A DNA stretch of 64,000 nt from Amyloporia xantha (GCA_036971615.1 JAYKKR010000023.1:124001-188000), one strand, 5' to 3'. Numbered from the stretch's first letter, positions 43,901-57,580 are shown. Made by a program: numbers and translations. Notes: a model not told the origin generated them from the letters alone.

Positions 43901-45040
43901 CTACGGTCATTCACATGTTGTACCAGCCGACAAGCTGGATTCGGCCGCTGATTTGGCTCGCGACGATGTTCGGTGTTGCGGTTATCAAAAGTATCTACGG
44001 TGTCATTTGTTTGAAGGATCCCCGGCAATTCTTGTTCGGCATTTACGGCTTCATGGTGAGCCTAGTTTTTAATTATTGACCTTACCTTGTTGCTGACACT
44101 CGTCGTTGCAGTACTTCTTTGGGCTGCTGCCGTCGAAGCTCTTTGCCTGCTTTACTGTGCACATCACCAACTGGGGCACGTCTGCTCGGTCGAAGTCGGA
44201 GTTTGCGCGTCCCGAAAGCTTCCTCTCCCGTTCCACCCACGTTGGTCATCTGGTCGTGTGGTACATGATGCTTTCCGTGGGCTTGGGCTATCTCCTCGCA
44301 ACGGTGTTCCATCAGCCGTTCTTCTGGCTCGTCGGCGTCCTCGGTCTACTGCTCTCATCGCAAGTGTACGCCGACGTCATCGTCGGTGAGACGAAGTACG
44401 CGGTATACATGCTGAAAAAAGTGGAGAGCCCGCCGCGCGATGACGGTCACGGATCTGGAGAAAGGGCGCGACCAAGACGAAGCGATCTTCCTTCAAGAAG
44501 CTGCGCCGAGGCAAGCGCTCCCAGAAAATCGCTGTCGAGGCGGACTTGCCTCTGGAGGAGATTCCCGAAGTTATCCCCCCTGCTCTCGTGGCCGTGGACG
44601 AATCGGTGGATGGGTCGGTGGACAGCGAAGACGCTCGCGTGGCTCTCCCCATGCCCCCGGCCATATCCGCCCTCGAAAGTTCTTCCATACCGAGTCGGCA
44701 GGAGACCTCGTCTTCAACGCAGTCGCAGCCCGCCATTCTTGTCACCGGCCCATCAGGTCGTCCTGCTATCGATCTCGCAGACGGCCGCAAAGGCTCGGTA
44801 TCCTCGGGATCGACCGGTTCGGACGAAAACGCGCCATACACGCCGGACGTTGCTTTGGCGACAGAGCCTGTGCTCAGTTATCTACCTTTGGCAGATACCT
44901 TGTTGAAGGCGTTGACTGGTGCGCGCCCTGCTGAAAAGCAGAAAGCCAGCGCGAGCACTAGTGGAGACAGACTCCGACAGGAGAAACAGGACTTGGTGAT
45001 TGAGGAGGTGCCAAGGAGTTCTGGGGCTATGGTGTTGTGA
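40917..45040 (+). CDS. Cps1/hyaluronan-synthase-like processive glycosyltransferase, family GT2
   Basis: A membrane enzyme that builds and extrudes a beta-linked polysaccharide from UDP-sugars. Exons: 40917-41123, 41180-42431, 42489-42685, 42739-43110, 43161-43464, 43524-43796, 43849-44055 and 44112 to 45040. A Ser-rich cytoplasmic N-terminus precedes the first membrane spans (KVSISFAVVSSLLVGYG). The catalytic part shows VVGYREDEEAW, VVDGND, ICFSQPHGHKRHA, TTDSDTYV (DxD), CLSGPLGLYK, GDDRHLSNR and QQTRW (QxxRW). Several C-terminal spans and a Ser/Pro-rich tail ending SGAMVL follow. Relatives include Cryptococcus Cps1. Three one-base frame changes are needed, near 42837, 44415-44420 and 44460-44463, each at a run of identical bases: assembly errors or recent decay. 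The product polymer cannot be told from sequence. Confidence 0.85.
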
Positions 45041-45406
45041 TGAAGGATGGAATTATACGATGAGAAACATGTATTCGCGTAGTGTTACGATGTATTTTAT
45101 GTAAAAAAAGGCATTCATGCCAAGTGTATACGAATAAAATTCTTGCAATTGATTATCCGAAATGTCGTGTGAGACTTCATTGAAGCAAAGGACGCGCAGG
45201 TCGGCGCCTGAGCCCGATCAATGCAAAGTACCCCCGCGCTATACGTCATGGAGGAGAGCCACTTGGAATATCCATTCATACGGCCGCCCTCTTTGCTATA
45301 AGTATGGCTCACCTCCTCATCTCCTACTCACACTTACCGCGCAGAAATCATCCAACTTTTCGAGAATCAACTAAACAACTCCCTTCGCAAGTAATCCTGT
45401 TCCAAT
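45041..45406. other. Intergenic region
   Basis: 366 bp between the GT2 gene and the next plus-strand gene. A TGGCTATAAG-like TATA region lies near 45296 upstream of the small protein gene. No other feature is seen. Confidence 0.4.
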
Positions 45407-46001
45407 ATGACTATGGCCGAAGGTCTGTACTGGGCAACTTATATCGCGTTCCTTGCATTCCTCATTTAACCATGGTAATCGATAGCCGACGCGAAGTTCC
45501 CTGGCCAGTTGAGCCCTGCCATTCCTCCCTCACCTACCCGAGAAAATCCAGGACAGGTAAGGCTCTTGAGTTCGACGATCCCGGATGAGATCATTGATTA
45601 CACTCCAATCCGTCGGTATAGGTCTATCCTAAATCGGATCCAAAAGGTTGTTGAACTGATGTTGAAAGAGCACGAGTCAATTTACTGACTTCTCTACAGC
45701 CGCAGCATCAGAATCGGTCCCGGGAACGGGAGGAGAGCACAATCCGACGGTCGAGAATGTGCTCGGAAACCCCTACGCATTCGACAGTGCACTACGCAAA
45801 CTGGATCACACATTGACAGAGGTAATATCGACGATCGAGAGTGAAGAGTCCAGTGTAGGTGCATCGAAAGAAGTGGAAACCCTACTAGCCAAGTTTAAAG
45901 GGTGGAGGCAGGAGCTCATCAGTCTGCATTCGGGGCAGAGGAGGGTTGTGGATAGGGCCGAAGATAGCTCTACAGCCAACGGAGGCATGTTTGTAGATTG
46001 A
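45407..46001 (+). CDS. Small conserved-looking protein of unknown function
   Basis: Five-part reading with exons 45407-45422, 45486-45556, 45622-45646 and 45700-46001; all junctions are GT-AG and in phase. It gives about 137 residues: MTMAEADAKFPGQLSP, a Pro/Ser-rich linker, then two helical segments NPYAFDSALRKLDHTLTEV and EVETLLAKFKGWRQELISL that look like a coiled coil, and a short tail ending GGMFVD. No named family is recognised. The compact helical build would fit a subunit of a larger complex, which is only a suggestion. Confidence 0.6.
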
Positions 46002-46262
46002 GATTGTGCATACATTCGTACAAAGCATCATTTTAAACCCGCCACCGACAAAGCGGACGGACTCCATAGCGGTTACACAGTCATGAAGACGAACATCCCG
46101 CATCTGTGCCCGAAATCTACAAGGACGAGACGAGAAAGAATACAACCAACATGTGCAAGACGGAAATCCTATCGTGATCACATAGCGACATAATAAAATC
46201 ATAACGCCGTAAGGGGCATAAGTGACATCTGGACCCCAGCGAAAAAAAAAAAGTCAGAAGGG

Positions 46263-49200
46263 TCATCGTGTGTCGGCATACAACGTCAGCGCGCGCTCGA
46301 GCATGTCCGTGTCAAGGCCGCGTAACTTGAGGCATTTCTGGAAGAGCTTCTTGTCCAACGGGTACTGCACGCGTGAAGCAAGATGCTGTGCCGCGACAAA
46401 CGACTTCACGATGGTGGCTACAAGCCGCTGTTTGTGTACGTTGATCAACGGTTCCAGCTGGATGGACGGGGGAAGGGGCGCCAGAGTCGAGAACACCTCC
46501 GGATGCGCCAGGGCCTCGAAGGTATTCGAGACGGGGTCGATGCCTACTGGTTCATGAGGCGCAGTCGGATCAATCAAGTCCGGCAGGTCGGTGTACCGTT
46601 GCAGCTGAGAGAGATATACACCTAGCAAAGCGGAATAAATACTTTGTCATGGCATAGAGAAATGGATTCTCATTACCAAAGAAGGGCACGCAAGCAGGCG
46701 CAGACTGAGGTTTGCTTTCGGAGACGGCTCTGCTACGACTAGACTGTCCGTCGGTGCTGGCAGCAGACACGTCTTGCGAGTTTATTTCAATCGGTTTGGC
46801 CTCCGACAAAGCCTCGACGGTCTGACGGATATACATGAAGTGCCCGGTCTTAGTTGTCCAACTAGTTAGATCGTCCAGTATGCGCTTGTCGTTCAAACGC
46901 AACCGGTCGGGACATTGCTGCAAGGCCTTGCTGACCCATTGACTGCGAAGACCAGCAACCATGGCCACTAATGCATTGAAGTTTTTCAGCTCATACGCTT
47001 TCTAGAGTGATTTTAGTGCTGGTGAGACTCTGATCAGACGCTCAACTTACCCAAGCTAAACGTATAAATTTAGTGAAAATGCGCATGCGCTCGCTCGGAT
47101 GAGTGAGAACAATCTCAGACAGAACAAAGTTCGCTATCAGGTTGAACCGTCCGCGCACTACTGTCAGAGAGCCAGTTTGATGGCCTATGCGACCCTCAGC
47201 CTTGAGTCGTGCTCGTTCTCTCAGGAACAGCGCCCAATCTAGGATGTTAGTATCTTGCGCGGTTGCTATCGTGTGCGGAGTGACCAATTCCTCGAAGCGG
47301 ATGTTCAGAAAGAGTTCTCTGTCAATCATGCAGAAATGCTGCATGAGTGTCTCCGCGCGATACCCCAGAATGAACGAATGATGCCGCTTCATGTTGAGGA
47401 CCGGTCCGATGGTATGTGTCACCGTCGAAGGCTTTGCAGGCGGTTTAGTGGGCAATGTCGACTCGACTCGACTCCGTAGGATCTCGAGCGGGACAGCGTC
47501 CTCGACTGCAGGCTTCGCTTCCCCGGATGGCACAAGCAATCCGGCATCAGATAAGCTGTTCTGGTTCATTGACTGAGCCTCCGAGTGAGGCTCGATTCCC
47601 GGAGGTACGGGAGGGTTGGCAGAATCGGCTGAACTGCAGTCACTGGTACGAGAGACGGAAGCGCGCGAAGGGCTACGACTTGTGGTCGGCCTCCGGACTT
47701 CGCCATAGTCCTCTTCATCCGAAGATACGTCAACACTCTCTGTGCCCAGATGACCAGCGCCTCGTCGCTGCTGGATGGACTGAACCCATCGGTCCACCTT
47801 GGACTGCTTCGCGCGCTGCTTGTCCACGCTGATCTGCCCTTCTAATCGTCGAAGGGCTGCTTCAACATCTCCAACTTCCTCCTCATCGCTCAGGGAGTCG
47901 ACTAGTGCATTCATCTGCCATTGATGGATAGCGACACCTATATCCAGACCAGCAGACGAGTTGGAACCTCCGGACATCATGGACTCCCGAGTCCGAATTC
48001 CCATGGAAGACACACTGTCTGTAGACTGTCGCACGAACTCGAAGTCGCGACGTGTGGGTAGTCGACGAGGGAGCTTCTTCAGGCCAGGTGGCGCGAACTC
48101 TACACTGTCATCGGACGACAAGTCGGACAGATCGAGATCATCGATGGAGACTATTTCAAGCTGCTGGCTGAGCATGGAGTGCGTAGCTCCTCGACTAAGT
48201 GTCTTGAGAGACTCCCTTTGATCTGAACAAGCTGTAGAGGTGGAAATATGTCGAGATGATGATGCGTCAGAATTGACCATTGTTGTCGATAAATGTACAG
48301 GCTCGACGTCATCAGTGTTCATAGTTGCACGATCAGCCGAGCTCGCCTCAAATAGCTGTGACTGTTCAGAGTCGTCTTCGATAGCCGTGGCATCCGTTCC
48401 CTGAGTCGAAACAAGTGATGAGGAATCCTCTGTCCGACGGTGGTGCTCCGCCAGCGTTGCCTGCGCCATTTGATCCTCGACCATTCTGAGATATTGTTCT
48501 ACTCCCCCGCGCACTAGAAGCAGGTCGCCAGTTTCATTTGCTTCGACATCAAATGCGGAAACATCAATGCCCTCACTCAATGGTGCACGTCCAGGACTTC
48601 GTGAGTTTAGGACCCGCTTCCATCTCCCTAGTCGGCCGATCGTGTTTACCAAAACCCGGGACAGCGTGCTGTGAGGAACGGGCATCAGAACTGGAGTGGG
48701 AATGGCCGACGACTGCACAGAGGCTGCACTTTTCTTTCCATATTGCAAGAACGCTAGTTGCAGCGGTTGACGAAGCATAGAAAGGTCCAAAGGGCCAGAA
48801 GATCGCTTGGGGGATGACGTATCGGCTCCGAGAGTATGACTGCCGTTCGCGACTCCAATGTCAAAATCCAAGTCGATGTCGAAGTCCTCTGGACCGTTGT
48901 CCAATGACCATCTCCCAGCTGATCGGGCGTCGGGTGCATTGTCAAGAGTGGGAACATGAGATCTAGGATGATCATTCTTCTGTCCTGTCTGTTTCGTGAT
49001 CCTACGTAGATGTCCGTCTTTACATTCTAAGAAGACCTTGCGCAACTGTCGCACTATTTTCTGTGAGGAGCGACCGCGTCAATCGCTGAACGGGTGATCA
49101 GCACGTCCAAGACTCACTAAGGCGTCTTTGTGTCGCTGCAACACAGGATCTCTACTGAGAGAGTTCAGCCAATTCGCGAATAGGAGACGCAACTCTCGGT

Positions 49201-51237
49201 TCGGCACGAAGTCGGCGTCAAAAAAGTCACAACCCAATAGCGCATGGCGGTGAATGTCCGAACCCGAACGATGCGGCGTACCATCTCGTCGCGAGAAGAG
49301 GTCGTCTCTCCCAACGCCCAATGAAATCTACAGATCAATAGATGACCGAGATCCAGCGCCGAGATGTAGGTCCGATACGTCAAGAAGAAGACCAGCAATT
49401 CGTCATAGTTCAATTCGCTCGTCAGCTGGGCGATCCATCTTTCTATAGTGGCCGCAACCAACATCTTCATCGGACCTTCCCTAGGGGAGACGCCGGGTGC
49501 ATCTGCTTCAGGAGAGGCTGTCGTGCCTTTGGCTTTCAGACTCTTCTTCCGTGATACACCCGAGCTGACAGATGATAGATCCGTCATACTGGTATGCGAT
49601 ATGTCCTCCTGTTCTTCTGCCTGCACATCACCCCAGATTACGAATCGAGGGTCGTCGCGGGGAGCAGCAGTTTCATCAGCCCTGAGAGACAATTTAATAG
49701 TCGTCTCCTGCGAAGTCGACGAGATTCTGTCCAAAGAAGGCAGCCCGCGGGATGTTTGTAGCACATCAAAGACCTCTGTTGAATATGGCGAGTGCATGAT
49801 CGTTTCATCCCGAGGCGCGAGCCCACTGCGTGCCGTGTCCTGTGGGGCAACGAACACCGACGTCCGTCCCTCGGGCAAGGTCTGCCCAACATCCAGAGGA
49901 AGATGGATGGCTGAAGATACACCACGTGTCAGCTTGCCTTGGTGGTCGGCACGAGCCGTCAAGCCAGACTCGAAGGACTGCATCTCTCGCAGCGCGGGAG
50001 AGGACGAGAGATGGGAAGGTGAGCGCCACGACGGTGAATCGAACGATACCCCCTGGCCAAACGGGTGCACTATGATCTCCGGTGCACCATCCTGGCTAGA
50101 CGGGCCTGCATGTGAGTGGTCATTGGAAAGCTGGAGACTCCGCCTGGATGAAGAGGCAGAGCTGGAAGCCAGGGAGGGACCCTGCGGCCAGGACATTATG
50201 TCCGCGAATATTTCCCTTTGCGCCATCTTTGTTGGCTCAACTGCAACCGAAGGCGGACGGAACGCATCGGCACTTGAAACGCTGTGCGCGTGCGGTCTAC
50301 CCGTAGACTGACTCTGTGAGGGCGGTTGCACAGCCTTGTCCGACTCGGCACCAAGCTGGTTTGGTATGGAGCGAGTTTTCCGGAGCTTTCGGGTAGGCGG
50401 CGATCGTGTGCCATCCGGAGTGCTAGCGTGGTGAGTCACAGACATGGTGCCATTCTTGAAAACCGAGGCCGGCAGAAATGAGTGCACGCTCATGCGAGAA
50501 CGCCTTCGCGCTTGCGGTGAATGAGGATATGATTTACGGGGGTCTCGGGTCTGCGTGTACTGCTTACTGACGCGCTGTTCAGCATCCTCTGCTGACGCCG
50601 CAGGGGCAGATAGCTCTCGCAGACTGAACGGTTCTTGTCAGTCGACTCCCAAATTGTCACGCGCAAGGTACATACCCAACACGATACATCTGTTTGCCAT
50701 GTTGATTGATAAACGCTGTGATCGCGTAAGGCGAACGAATGTCCTTGCCAACGCCGATATATTGATCGTACCGTCTCTTCAGTTCTCGAGCAGCCGCGCC
50801 AGAGGAGGTCTCCACAAAGCTGCCGTCGGCTACGTAACGTGTTCGCACATCAAGCTACATTCCACCATGCTACGATTGATCGACTCACGCGCGATAGATA
50901 TGTCAGCTCCAGCAACCTCTGGAGGTAGCTCGAACTCGGGCGAAGGGACATCATCACTAGTAAGGGTTTCTGTAGTTGGCAATGTATTCTGTACACTGGG
51001 AGCTGAAGCCGCTGCAAGAGGAAGGCGATCTTGACTGACACTTGGGCTCGGAGCAGTAGATGTTGAAGATGAAAAAGCAGGCTCAGAAAGAAGTGAAGAA
51101 GATGCAGCTTCCAAAGGAATTTCATCAAGCATTCCAGGAGACTGAAAGGATGAAAACGAATCCGTCGGCGTGCCAGACGAGTGAACGACTGTTGCGCCAG
51201 ATACGGAGGTGCCGTCAACGACTGTAGTGAGTGGCAT
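46263..51237 (-). CDS. Large RasGEF protein, Lte1/Cdc25-like
   Basis: A guanine-nucleotide exchange factor for a Ras-family GTPase. ATG at 51237 opens a Ser/Thr-rich exon. A well-patterned block follows: VRTRYVADGSF, KRRYDQYIGVGKDIRSPY and ITAFINQHGKQMYRVG. A long disordered Ser-rich region leads to the RasGEF_N domain near 49450-49165 (AATIERWIAQLTSELNYDEL, FFLTYRTYISALDLGHLL). A second disordered stretch spans 48900-47450. The catalytic Cdc25 homology domain occupies 47400-46263: TLMQHFCMIDRELFLNIRFEEL, NFVLSEIVLTHPSERMRIF, ALVAMVAGLRSQWVSKAL, RLNDKRILDDL and a C-terminal helix set ending TLYADTR. About 1,500 residues in several exons. The wide spacing of RasGEF_N and catalytic domains is like Lte1 of mitotic exit; the exact substrate is unknown. 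Confidence 0.85.
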
Positions 51238-54200
51238 GGTTTGCACAATATGTCAGACTCGGATTGCTAGACTAGTGGAACATTGCACAGTTCGCCTGAT
51301 TGCATGCGCCTGCTAGATGAATGGCGAGGACAAAGATACAGAGCTGAGGGTGCAGGTCAACCTGCGATCCCTTCTGACCGGGACCTTCGATATTTATGAG
51401 ACTCGAGAACTCGCTATACAGATACGTTAAAGCTGCAGACACAGCCCTTGGAACTGTAGACAAGTCAAGCACTGCGAAGATTAGTGCTAATAGAGTACTT
51501 GCTATTCCTCGTCGAACGGTCGAATCAGGAGGATATGTTCATGGCTTACGTCATCTGCACCCAGAAGGGCTTCAGACAATAAGCCGCAGTGAGAAGCAAG
51601 CCCCTCGCGTCTCAGCTCCGTCCGCCGTAGCAGTAGCTGCGAGTACTCCGTCTCCGCTGTCCGCACAGCCCAATCGACCGTTCCTCAACGACGCTTGCCC
51701 GCGCTACGCACGCAGAGCAGTAGAAAACTCAACTCAAGATGGCTATCTGAGTAGCCCCGTAAGCTTGTACGTCTCTTCCCGTGTTCCTCACGCTCTGCGC
51801 TCAGTACACTGCGCGAATGCGCTCCCGAACGCGCTGAACAGCAACGCGCGATGAGCGAGCGTCCGGACACCAGGAGCAACGTTCCCCCGACACGGCTCCC
51901 GTGAGTGCAGATACCCGCTATGCGCGCGTCCGTACACAGCCGACGGCAAGAGCGACGCGAGAGAACTACGCTGGACCGGCGCAGCTCTTTCAAGGCATCA
52001 GGCGCACGCGCGCTGCGAGGAGTTCGTCGTCGGTACGTCATATTGAGCATGGATACATCTTGTTTCTATTCACATGTTCGTCTAACTACTCTTTGACAGA
52101 TCCCAGCCATATCACTATCCCTCCTCCCGGTGCTTACATGTCCCCATCCGGACCTATGCTGGACACACCCGCGGCCGACCACACCCGCGTGCTGTGCGCT
52201 GGCACCGGCAAGCTGTACAGCCATCCCCGTCTCCATCCGCGCGCCCTGCTCGTCGAACAGCAAGGACGGAGGGCACAGCCGAAGACGGACGGGCGCATCC
52301 ATGGTGCAGACGCGTACCGCGCGTCGTTACATGGTATGGCAAGACAAGAGTGGGGGCGCGTGAACTGACAGCGAAACGGATACGTGCCGCTGCCCTCGCT
52401 CCGCCTGCACGGCTCGTTCGCTGCGTACGGCCCCGATCCCTCAGACTTCAAGACCATCAGGGCAGCCCCCGCACCGTCCGCTGTCCGGGGTACACTCGCG
52501 CAGCAGAGCGTTCGCGTCCGGCAGGGGGCGATCTTTCTCGCGAACGAGAGAGCCGCTCTCGCTATTGACGTGTGCGCTCGTTCGCGAAACGCGCTCCTCT
52601 TGCGTGGCCTACCACTCGAAGCTGCGAATATCACCCGATTCCGGCTCCCCGTCGGCCTGACGCTCCCTTGTCTATTCACGCGCCCCTCTCTCATCGCTGT
52701 CAACGCGTACACGGCGTCCGCACACAAGTGCGAACGAGAGCCGTTCTCGCTCTTGGCGTATGCGCTCGCCCGTGGAGTGCGCTCCCTGTCTGTGGTGAAC
52801 TTCTCAGACCTGCCGCCCGACGTACGCTCTCCCTGCGTCACCATACATTCCCGCACCCCCGTCGGCATCACGCTCCCTTGTCCATTCGTGCCCCCTCCAG
52901 CATCCTCTCGCTTCTCACTGTCAGCGCATGCACGGCGTGCAGAACTACGATAAAGCGGACCGAATAGCAGACCGCTCGACCCCCGCACCCTGCACATCTC
53001 GACACCACGGAGAGACGCGCTGTCCACTCAAACAGCGGCAGCGCGATGCGCTTCTCATGACTCTGTCACCCCCCGCACTCCCCTCGTTTCTCGCTGTCGA
53101 CGCCAAGAAGGCCCCAAGCACAACCGCGATCGAGTAGACGATCGACTCGTGCGCGGTGCGTCCAAAACACGAACTAACTACTTATGTGCTATCTACAGCG
53201 CCCCGTAACATTCAGATTCCGCCCGCCCATCACTCGCTATCTACGCACAAGCGAAGATGCGTCGCCCCCGCTAGTCTCGTACACCGCGTGATTCAAGCTG
53301 CGCGGATACCGGTTCTGCGGGGGGCAGGTGGACTTGGTTGAGAGAGCGGGTGGGTGGCGCTTTGCTCAGAGGGATAAGCCATTATCGTGGATTGTTCGGC
53401 GCGAGTGAGGGCGGATACCAAGAGCGGGGAGGGGGTGAGGGTGAGTCCGTATGGGCGTGCGTGAGCGAGCGATGCTCGTCGGACAGCCGGCTGAGAGGTA
53501 GCTGGTATTATCTAACATTCCATGTAAATACTTTCGATCAGTTTCGTTCAATACATGCGTCCGGTGACAGACGAAACTCACCGTCAGATCGGACCGACGT
53601 GAACGTCGGCGCGTGAGGTATGTACGTATTGCGCTTGCGGATACGTCCGCACAGGCCATGGTACGCGATGTTAGCAACGCGAATGCAATCGCGATCCCCA
53701 CATCTGGCAAGAAACGCATGCTTATGCGCATCTAATATTCACCTGTAGATCAACCTGTAATGACAAGCCTGGGAGGCTCGAGTCCTGTCAGCCAGCATGA
53801 CATTTCCGTCCAGAACGACTAGTACTCACCAGAGGAGAACACCCTCCCAGCCGGTATGAGCGACGCCGTCAGCAGCTGACGGGGCGCGTTCGTGCAGGTG
53901 CGCCGTGAATGAGCGGCGCACGGGTATGCCATCGGATTGGCTGGCAAGGCCTGCCCGCGTTCACGGACCGGGGCAGGGTGATACGTCTGAGATGGGCCTA
54001 GGGGGTGCTCTGTATTAGCCATGGGAGGAGCTGAAGGTTTAGACATCAATCTCTGGGAAGAACCGAATGTGATCGACGTACCGGTCCACTCCAGCCTATG
54101 TCGATGAGCGCGCGGCTGTGCGCTGACGGAGGTGGTGAGCAGTAAGGAGGAAAGGATGTGCAAGCTCACCATGAACACGACGAACACGTATTGAGAACGG

Positions 54201-57180
54201 GACGCGATGTCAGAGTTGATGTAGCGCTGAGCGCGGAATGGGGTCGACGATGACAGGAGTAGCAGGGCGATAGGAGAGCAGACCCGGAGATTGTGAAGAG
54301 AGGATAGGAGGAGAGAGAGGTGCTGACTTCAATCAGCCGTTGCACCCCAGCTTATATCCTCCCCAGTACTGCCTTCTCACGCCAGATCATCCCATTGTTC
54401 TCCCTTCGGCATCCGTGTCCTCGCATCCAGTATCCGCAATGTCGTACACGGAGAGCAACCGCTTCAAGGCTGACGGCACGCCAAGGATTCGCATTCAAAG
54501 CGAAACGGCGGTGTTCGCCGTGAAACCGCCCGTGTGCGTATTCCGACGTGATCGATCAAATGGCGAAGCGCAGACGCGCCACTAGATGCGCCCGGCGGAA
54601 TGCTGGATGGAAGCCAGCCAGGAGGACAGGATCTGGCGGGTTCGCGAATATCCCGCTCCGTCCGCCACGTCTTGAGGATTCAGGCAAGGAGCTCTTCCTC
54701 TTCGATGGGCGCGCAACAGCCTTGAATTGGGGTCAGCAACCTTGTGAGGAAATGCATTAGGACGAACTCACCGGTCCGACTGTCCTGCGATACTTCGCAA
54801 CAGGTTGTACCTCTGCCGGAGCACCATACCCGGGGGCAGACGTCCGCTCGCCAGTATTCTCGTCGCTGTTCGGCGTCAACTAGCAAGCCGAATATAATTC
54901 GTTAGCCCTGAAATCAACGGAGCCGGAATAAAGGATCAGTAGACAAACGGTCGAACCAGCGACAAGTTCCGTAACTGCTGACTTACGCGAGACGCCGCGC
55001 TACATAATGCGTCTTGAAAGAACCAGCCTTGATCAATGCCAAGGCGTCACACAATACATGGAATATGCATTGCACGGTATTCGAGCCATGGTCCTAGGAA
55101 TCACTCCTCACTTACTATTCAGTTTCGAGGCAAGCCTTTGTGAATGGCGCAGCCCCTCCCTGCTACTGCTTAGGTCATACAATCTGTGAATGGATGACAG
55201 CTGTTGCCCGAAAGAGCGGAATCAGATCGGCAATATTGTAAGGATGCATCGAGAATACGTACACACCAGAGAAGTACTGCATATTGCTCTTGGGAATGTA
55301 CGTCGGCGTATGTACTGCCAGTGCGTAAGCACCATGGCAGCAAGAAGCAGTGCCGCGTTCAGGCGGGTAGACCGAGTCCATCAGAAGGAACGGGAATACA
55401 AACGAATATTGTGAAACACCGTGAAGCCATGACCACAGTCACAGTGATCGAGCGCTGAACGCCAGCCGGACTGACGTTTTGCGCATGCCGTCTTCTCTGG
55501 ATCTGTCGGGTCTGTGGCACACATCATGAATGGATATGCAATATAGCATGTTCTTCTTCGTTCGCTCCGAGTCATATGGTAGAGTACATATCGAGTATAT
55601 AACTATCTACGGGGTTAGAAAACCATGTCAGCAAATGGATGCGAAAGCGTATCAACAGGGGAATACTCACTCTACAGTGGTTTCCTGTCCATTACAATTC
55701 AGTTGCTGCAACGCAAATCATCCCGCATCTCCTGGCAACTGCTCCCTCTGCCGGCTGCTAGGTGAGATCCGGCACACTCCTATATGCACTGCACCAAAGA
55801 ATGGAGGCGTACGAGAGAGCTTCCTTGTCACAATTGAACCTGAGATTCTCCGAAAGTAATCGGCGAGAAATAGGGAAAATACATGTGACAGGAAAATACA
55901 TACACGACGTGACATCTAAGCGGGATACGGAGATGGAGTGATCGCAGAATTGATCCGCTTCGGGTCGAATAGTCCAATTCTGCGCTTGCTAAGATATTGA
56001 GGTGCGGAATAGAGGCCAAGTCATGTCAACATGAGCCTCAAGCCAAGATCGGCTGAAATCCCGGAGAATATAATTGTCCTCATCATCCGGGTGAGCGTCA
56101 AGTTCGAAGTAACCGAGTACAGAGGATATTTTGAGCCCAGCCGAGATGAGATAGAGCACGAGAGAACCAGAGCAATTCAGCACGAGTTTCAGTCATAGTA
56201 AGAGCTTGAGAATCCACTGATCGCCGGCCACAATCACCTGCCAACGTAGACGGAGAGCAATTCACGTTAGAGAATATGTATATGCAAGAACAGACTGTCG
56301 ATGCGATACTATTGAGGTGGACAGGAAAGCCTCGTACTCAGAGGAGAAAGCAGAAAGTTTCAAACTCGGAGGACGAGTGGTTGTGGCTGAAACCAAATCG
56401 GGATACGCGTCTAATCAAGATCTCACCGATCACTCTCACTGTCGCTCGAACTTCGTCGAGCTCTCGTCCATGCTGAACTCGTTCAATACTACCTGGGCAA
56501 CACATTCATCCAAATACCCTTCTACAGTCTCTAATATGACCGTCCGCACTGCTTCCGTCACTCAGTGGTACTCGGATAGCTCAGTCAATTTCTGTTTTAA
56601 CGTCTCGGCTTCTTATCTGAGTCGGCAGGTTCGGCTCAGTCCCCGACAGATATTAAGGCTTGCGCATACTCGGCAGCATGGTGAGAACGGGACCATACTG
56701 GTGCTATGTATAACAGAGCGGGCCCGTTGTCCAATCAGTCCATAGATCTACTGTGTGCCAAGCTGTGGCAATGCAGCAGCAGATTAGCTCGAGCTGTGAT
56801 TTGGCTCAGTCCCTATGAGCCGTGAGACATAGGTTAGCCTTCCACAACTCCGTGTGAAATTGAGCAATCTGTCTAATCATCAGTTTCTACCTATTGCTGT
56901 GAGCCGTGCACCTTGGCCACCATTAGAACTTGAATTTGAATTAAATCCTTAGGATTATCTTATCAGCAATGTTGGACGGCTGTGAGGGGCGACCAGAGTA
57001 GTAACAGTAACAGTCGTTCACTGTTACTATTCAGCGGTCTTATTCGGCAGATGTGGACCATGCGCACAGGGACCTTACTATATGAGGCAATCAGTCCGGC
57101 CACAGCGAAGGCATCCCAGAAAGTCACGGCAGTCACGTGGAAAGCCTTGTATGAAGCCGGTGTAAGGCTTGGTGCTCCTC
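51238..57180. other. Gene-poor region, no supported gene
   Basis: About 6 kb. From 51890 to 54700 it is GC-rich with long but unnatural-looking frames on both strands, a usual effect of GC-rich DNA. The plus-strand frame around 52090-52330 (HITIPPPGAYMSPSGP) and a minus-strand frame at 54187-53819 with a signal-peptide-like start (MFVVFMVSLHILSSLL) are the only stretches that look mildly protein-like, and neither matches a family I know. From 54900 to 57180 the sequence is AT-richer with short frames only. It may hold decayed transposons or unknown RNAs. Confidence 0.4.
52540..53110. repeat. Diverged tandem repeat, period about 190 bp
   Basis: The phrase CGAACGAGAG followed by CC(G/T)(C/T)TCTCGCT and GTGCGCTCG/ATGCGCTCG occurs near 52546 and 52733. 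CCCGTCGGC followed by ACGCTCCCTTGT occurs near 52650 and 52858. A third weaker copy begins near 53040. Two to three degenerate units; no function inferred. Confidence 0.5.
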
Positions 57181-57580
57181 CCGCTGTGCGATAAGCACAC
57201 CTGGAAGGAACAGATCAATGAGTCGAAGGGGAAGGGGAGTGAAGACGTTCGCAGCGTCTGGCACGGAGGATGAGCAAGAGAGAAAAGAATTGATTGAGCT
57301 AGAGACTCGTAGGTATATGGGGGATGCTCTATGTGTGCTATCCCAGTCAAGTCGCAGTCGCAGTCCTAAGTACGCAGTAGATATCCCGAATCGCAGTAAA
57401 ATGGGTCAAGCCGCTTGCTCGCCCTCTCGTAGAAGTAAACGCAGTGTAGCTCCGCTGAGCAATAAAACCCGGTCGCGTGAAAATCAAAGTCCCAGTCGCA
57501 GCTCGTACCAGATGGTAGATGCCCCTTCCGCCTCGTCCCCTTCCTCATATATACCTCGTCCCGCGTGCGCTGCCACGTCA

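Noticed and set aside
52384..52953. Plus-strand frame of 189 codons
   Set aside because: It is built from the degenerate 190-bp repeats and has no recognisable protein features.
52134..53027. Long minus-strand frame of 297 codons
   Set aside because: Composition is Arg/Ser/Ala-rich without domain, helix pattern or splice logic, and another long frame lies opposite it; typical of GC-rich non-coding DNA.
54680..56183. A multi-exon membrane protein on the minus strand
   Set aside because: Several short hydrophobic frames can be strung together, but junctions are not convincing and no family motif appears.
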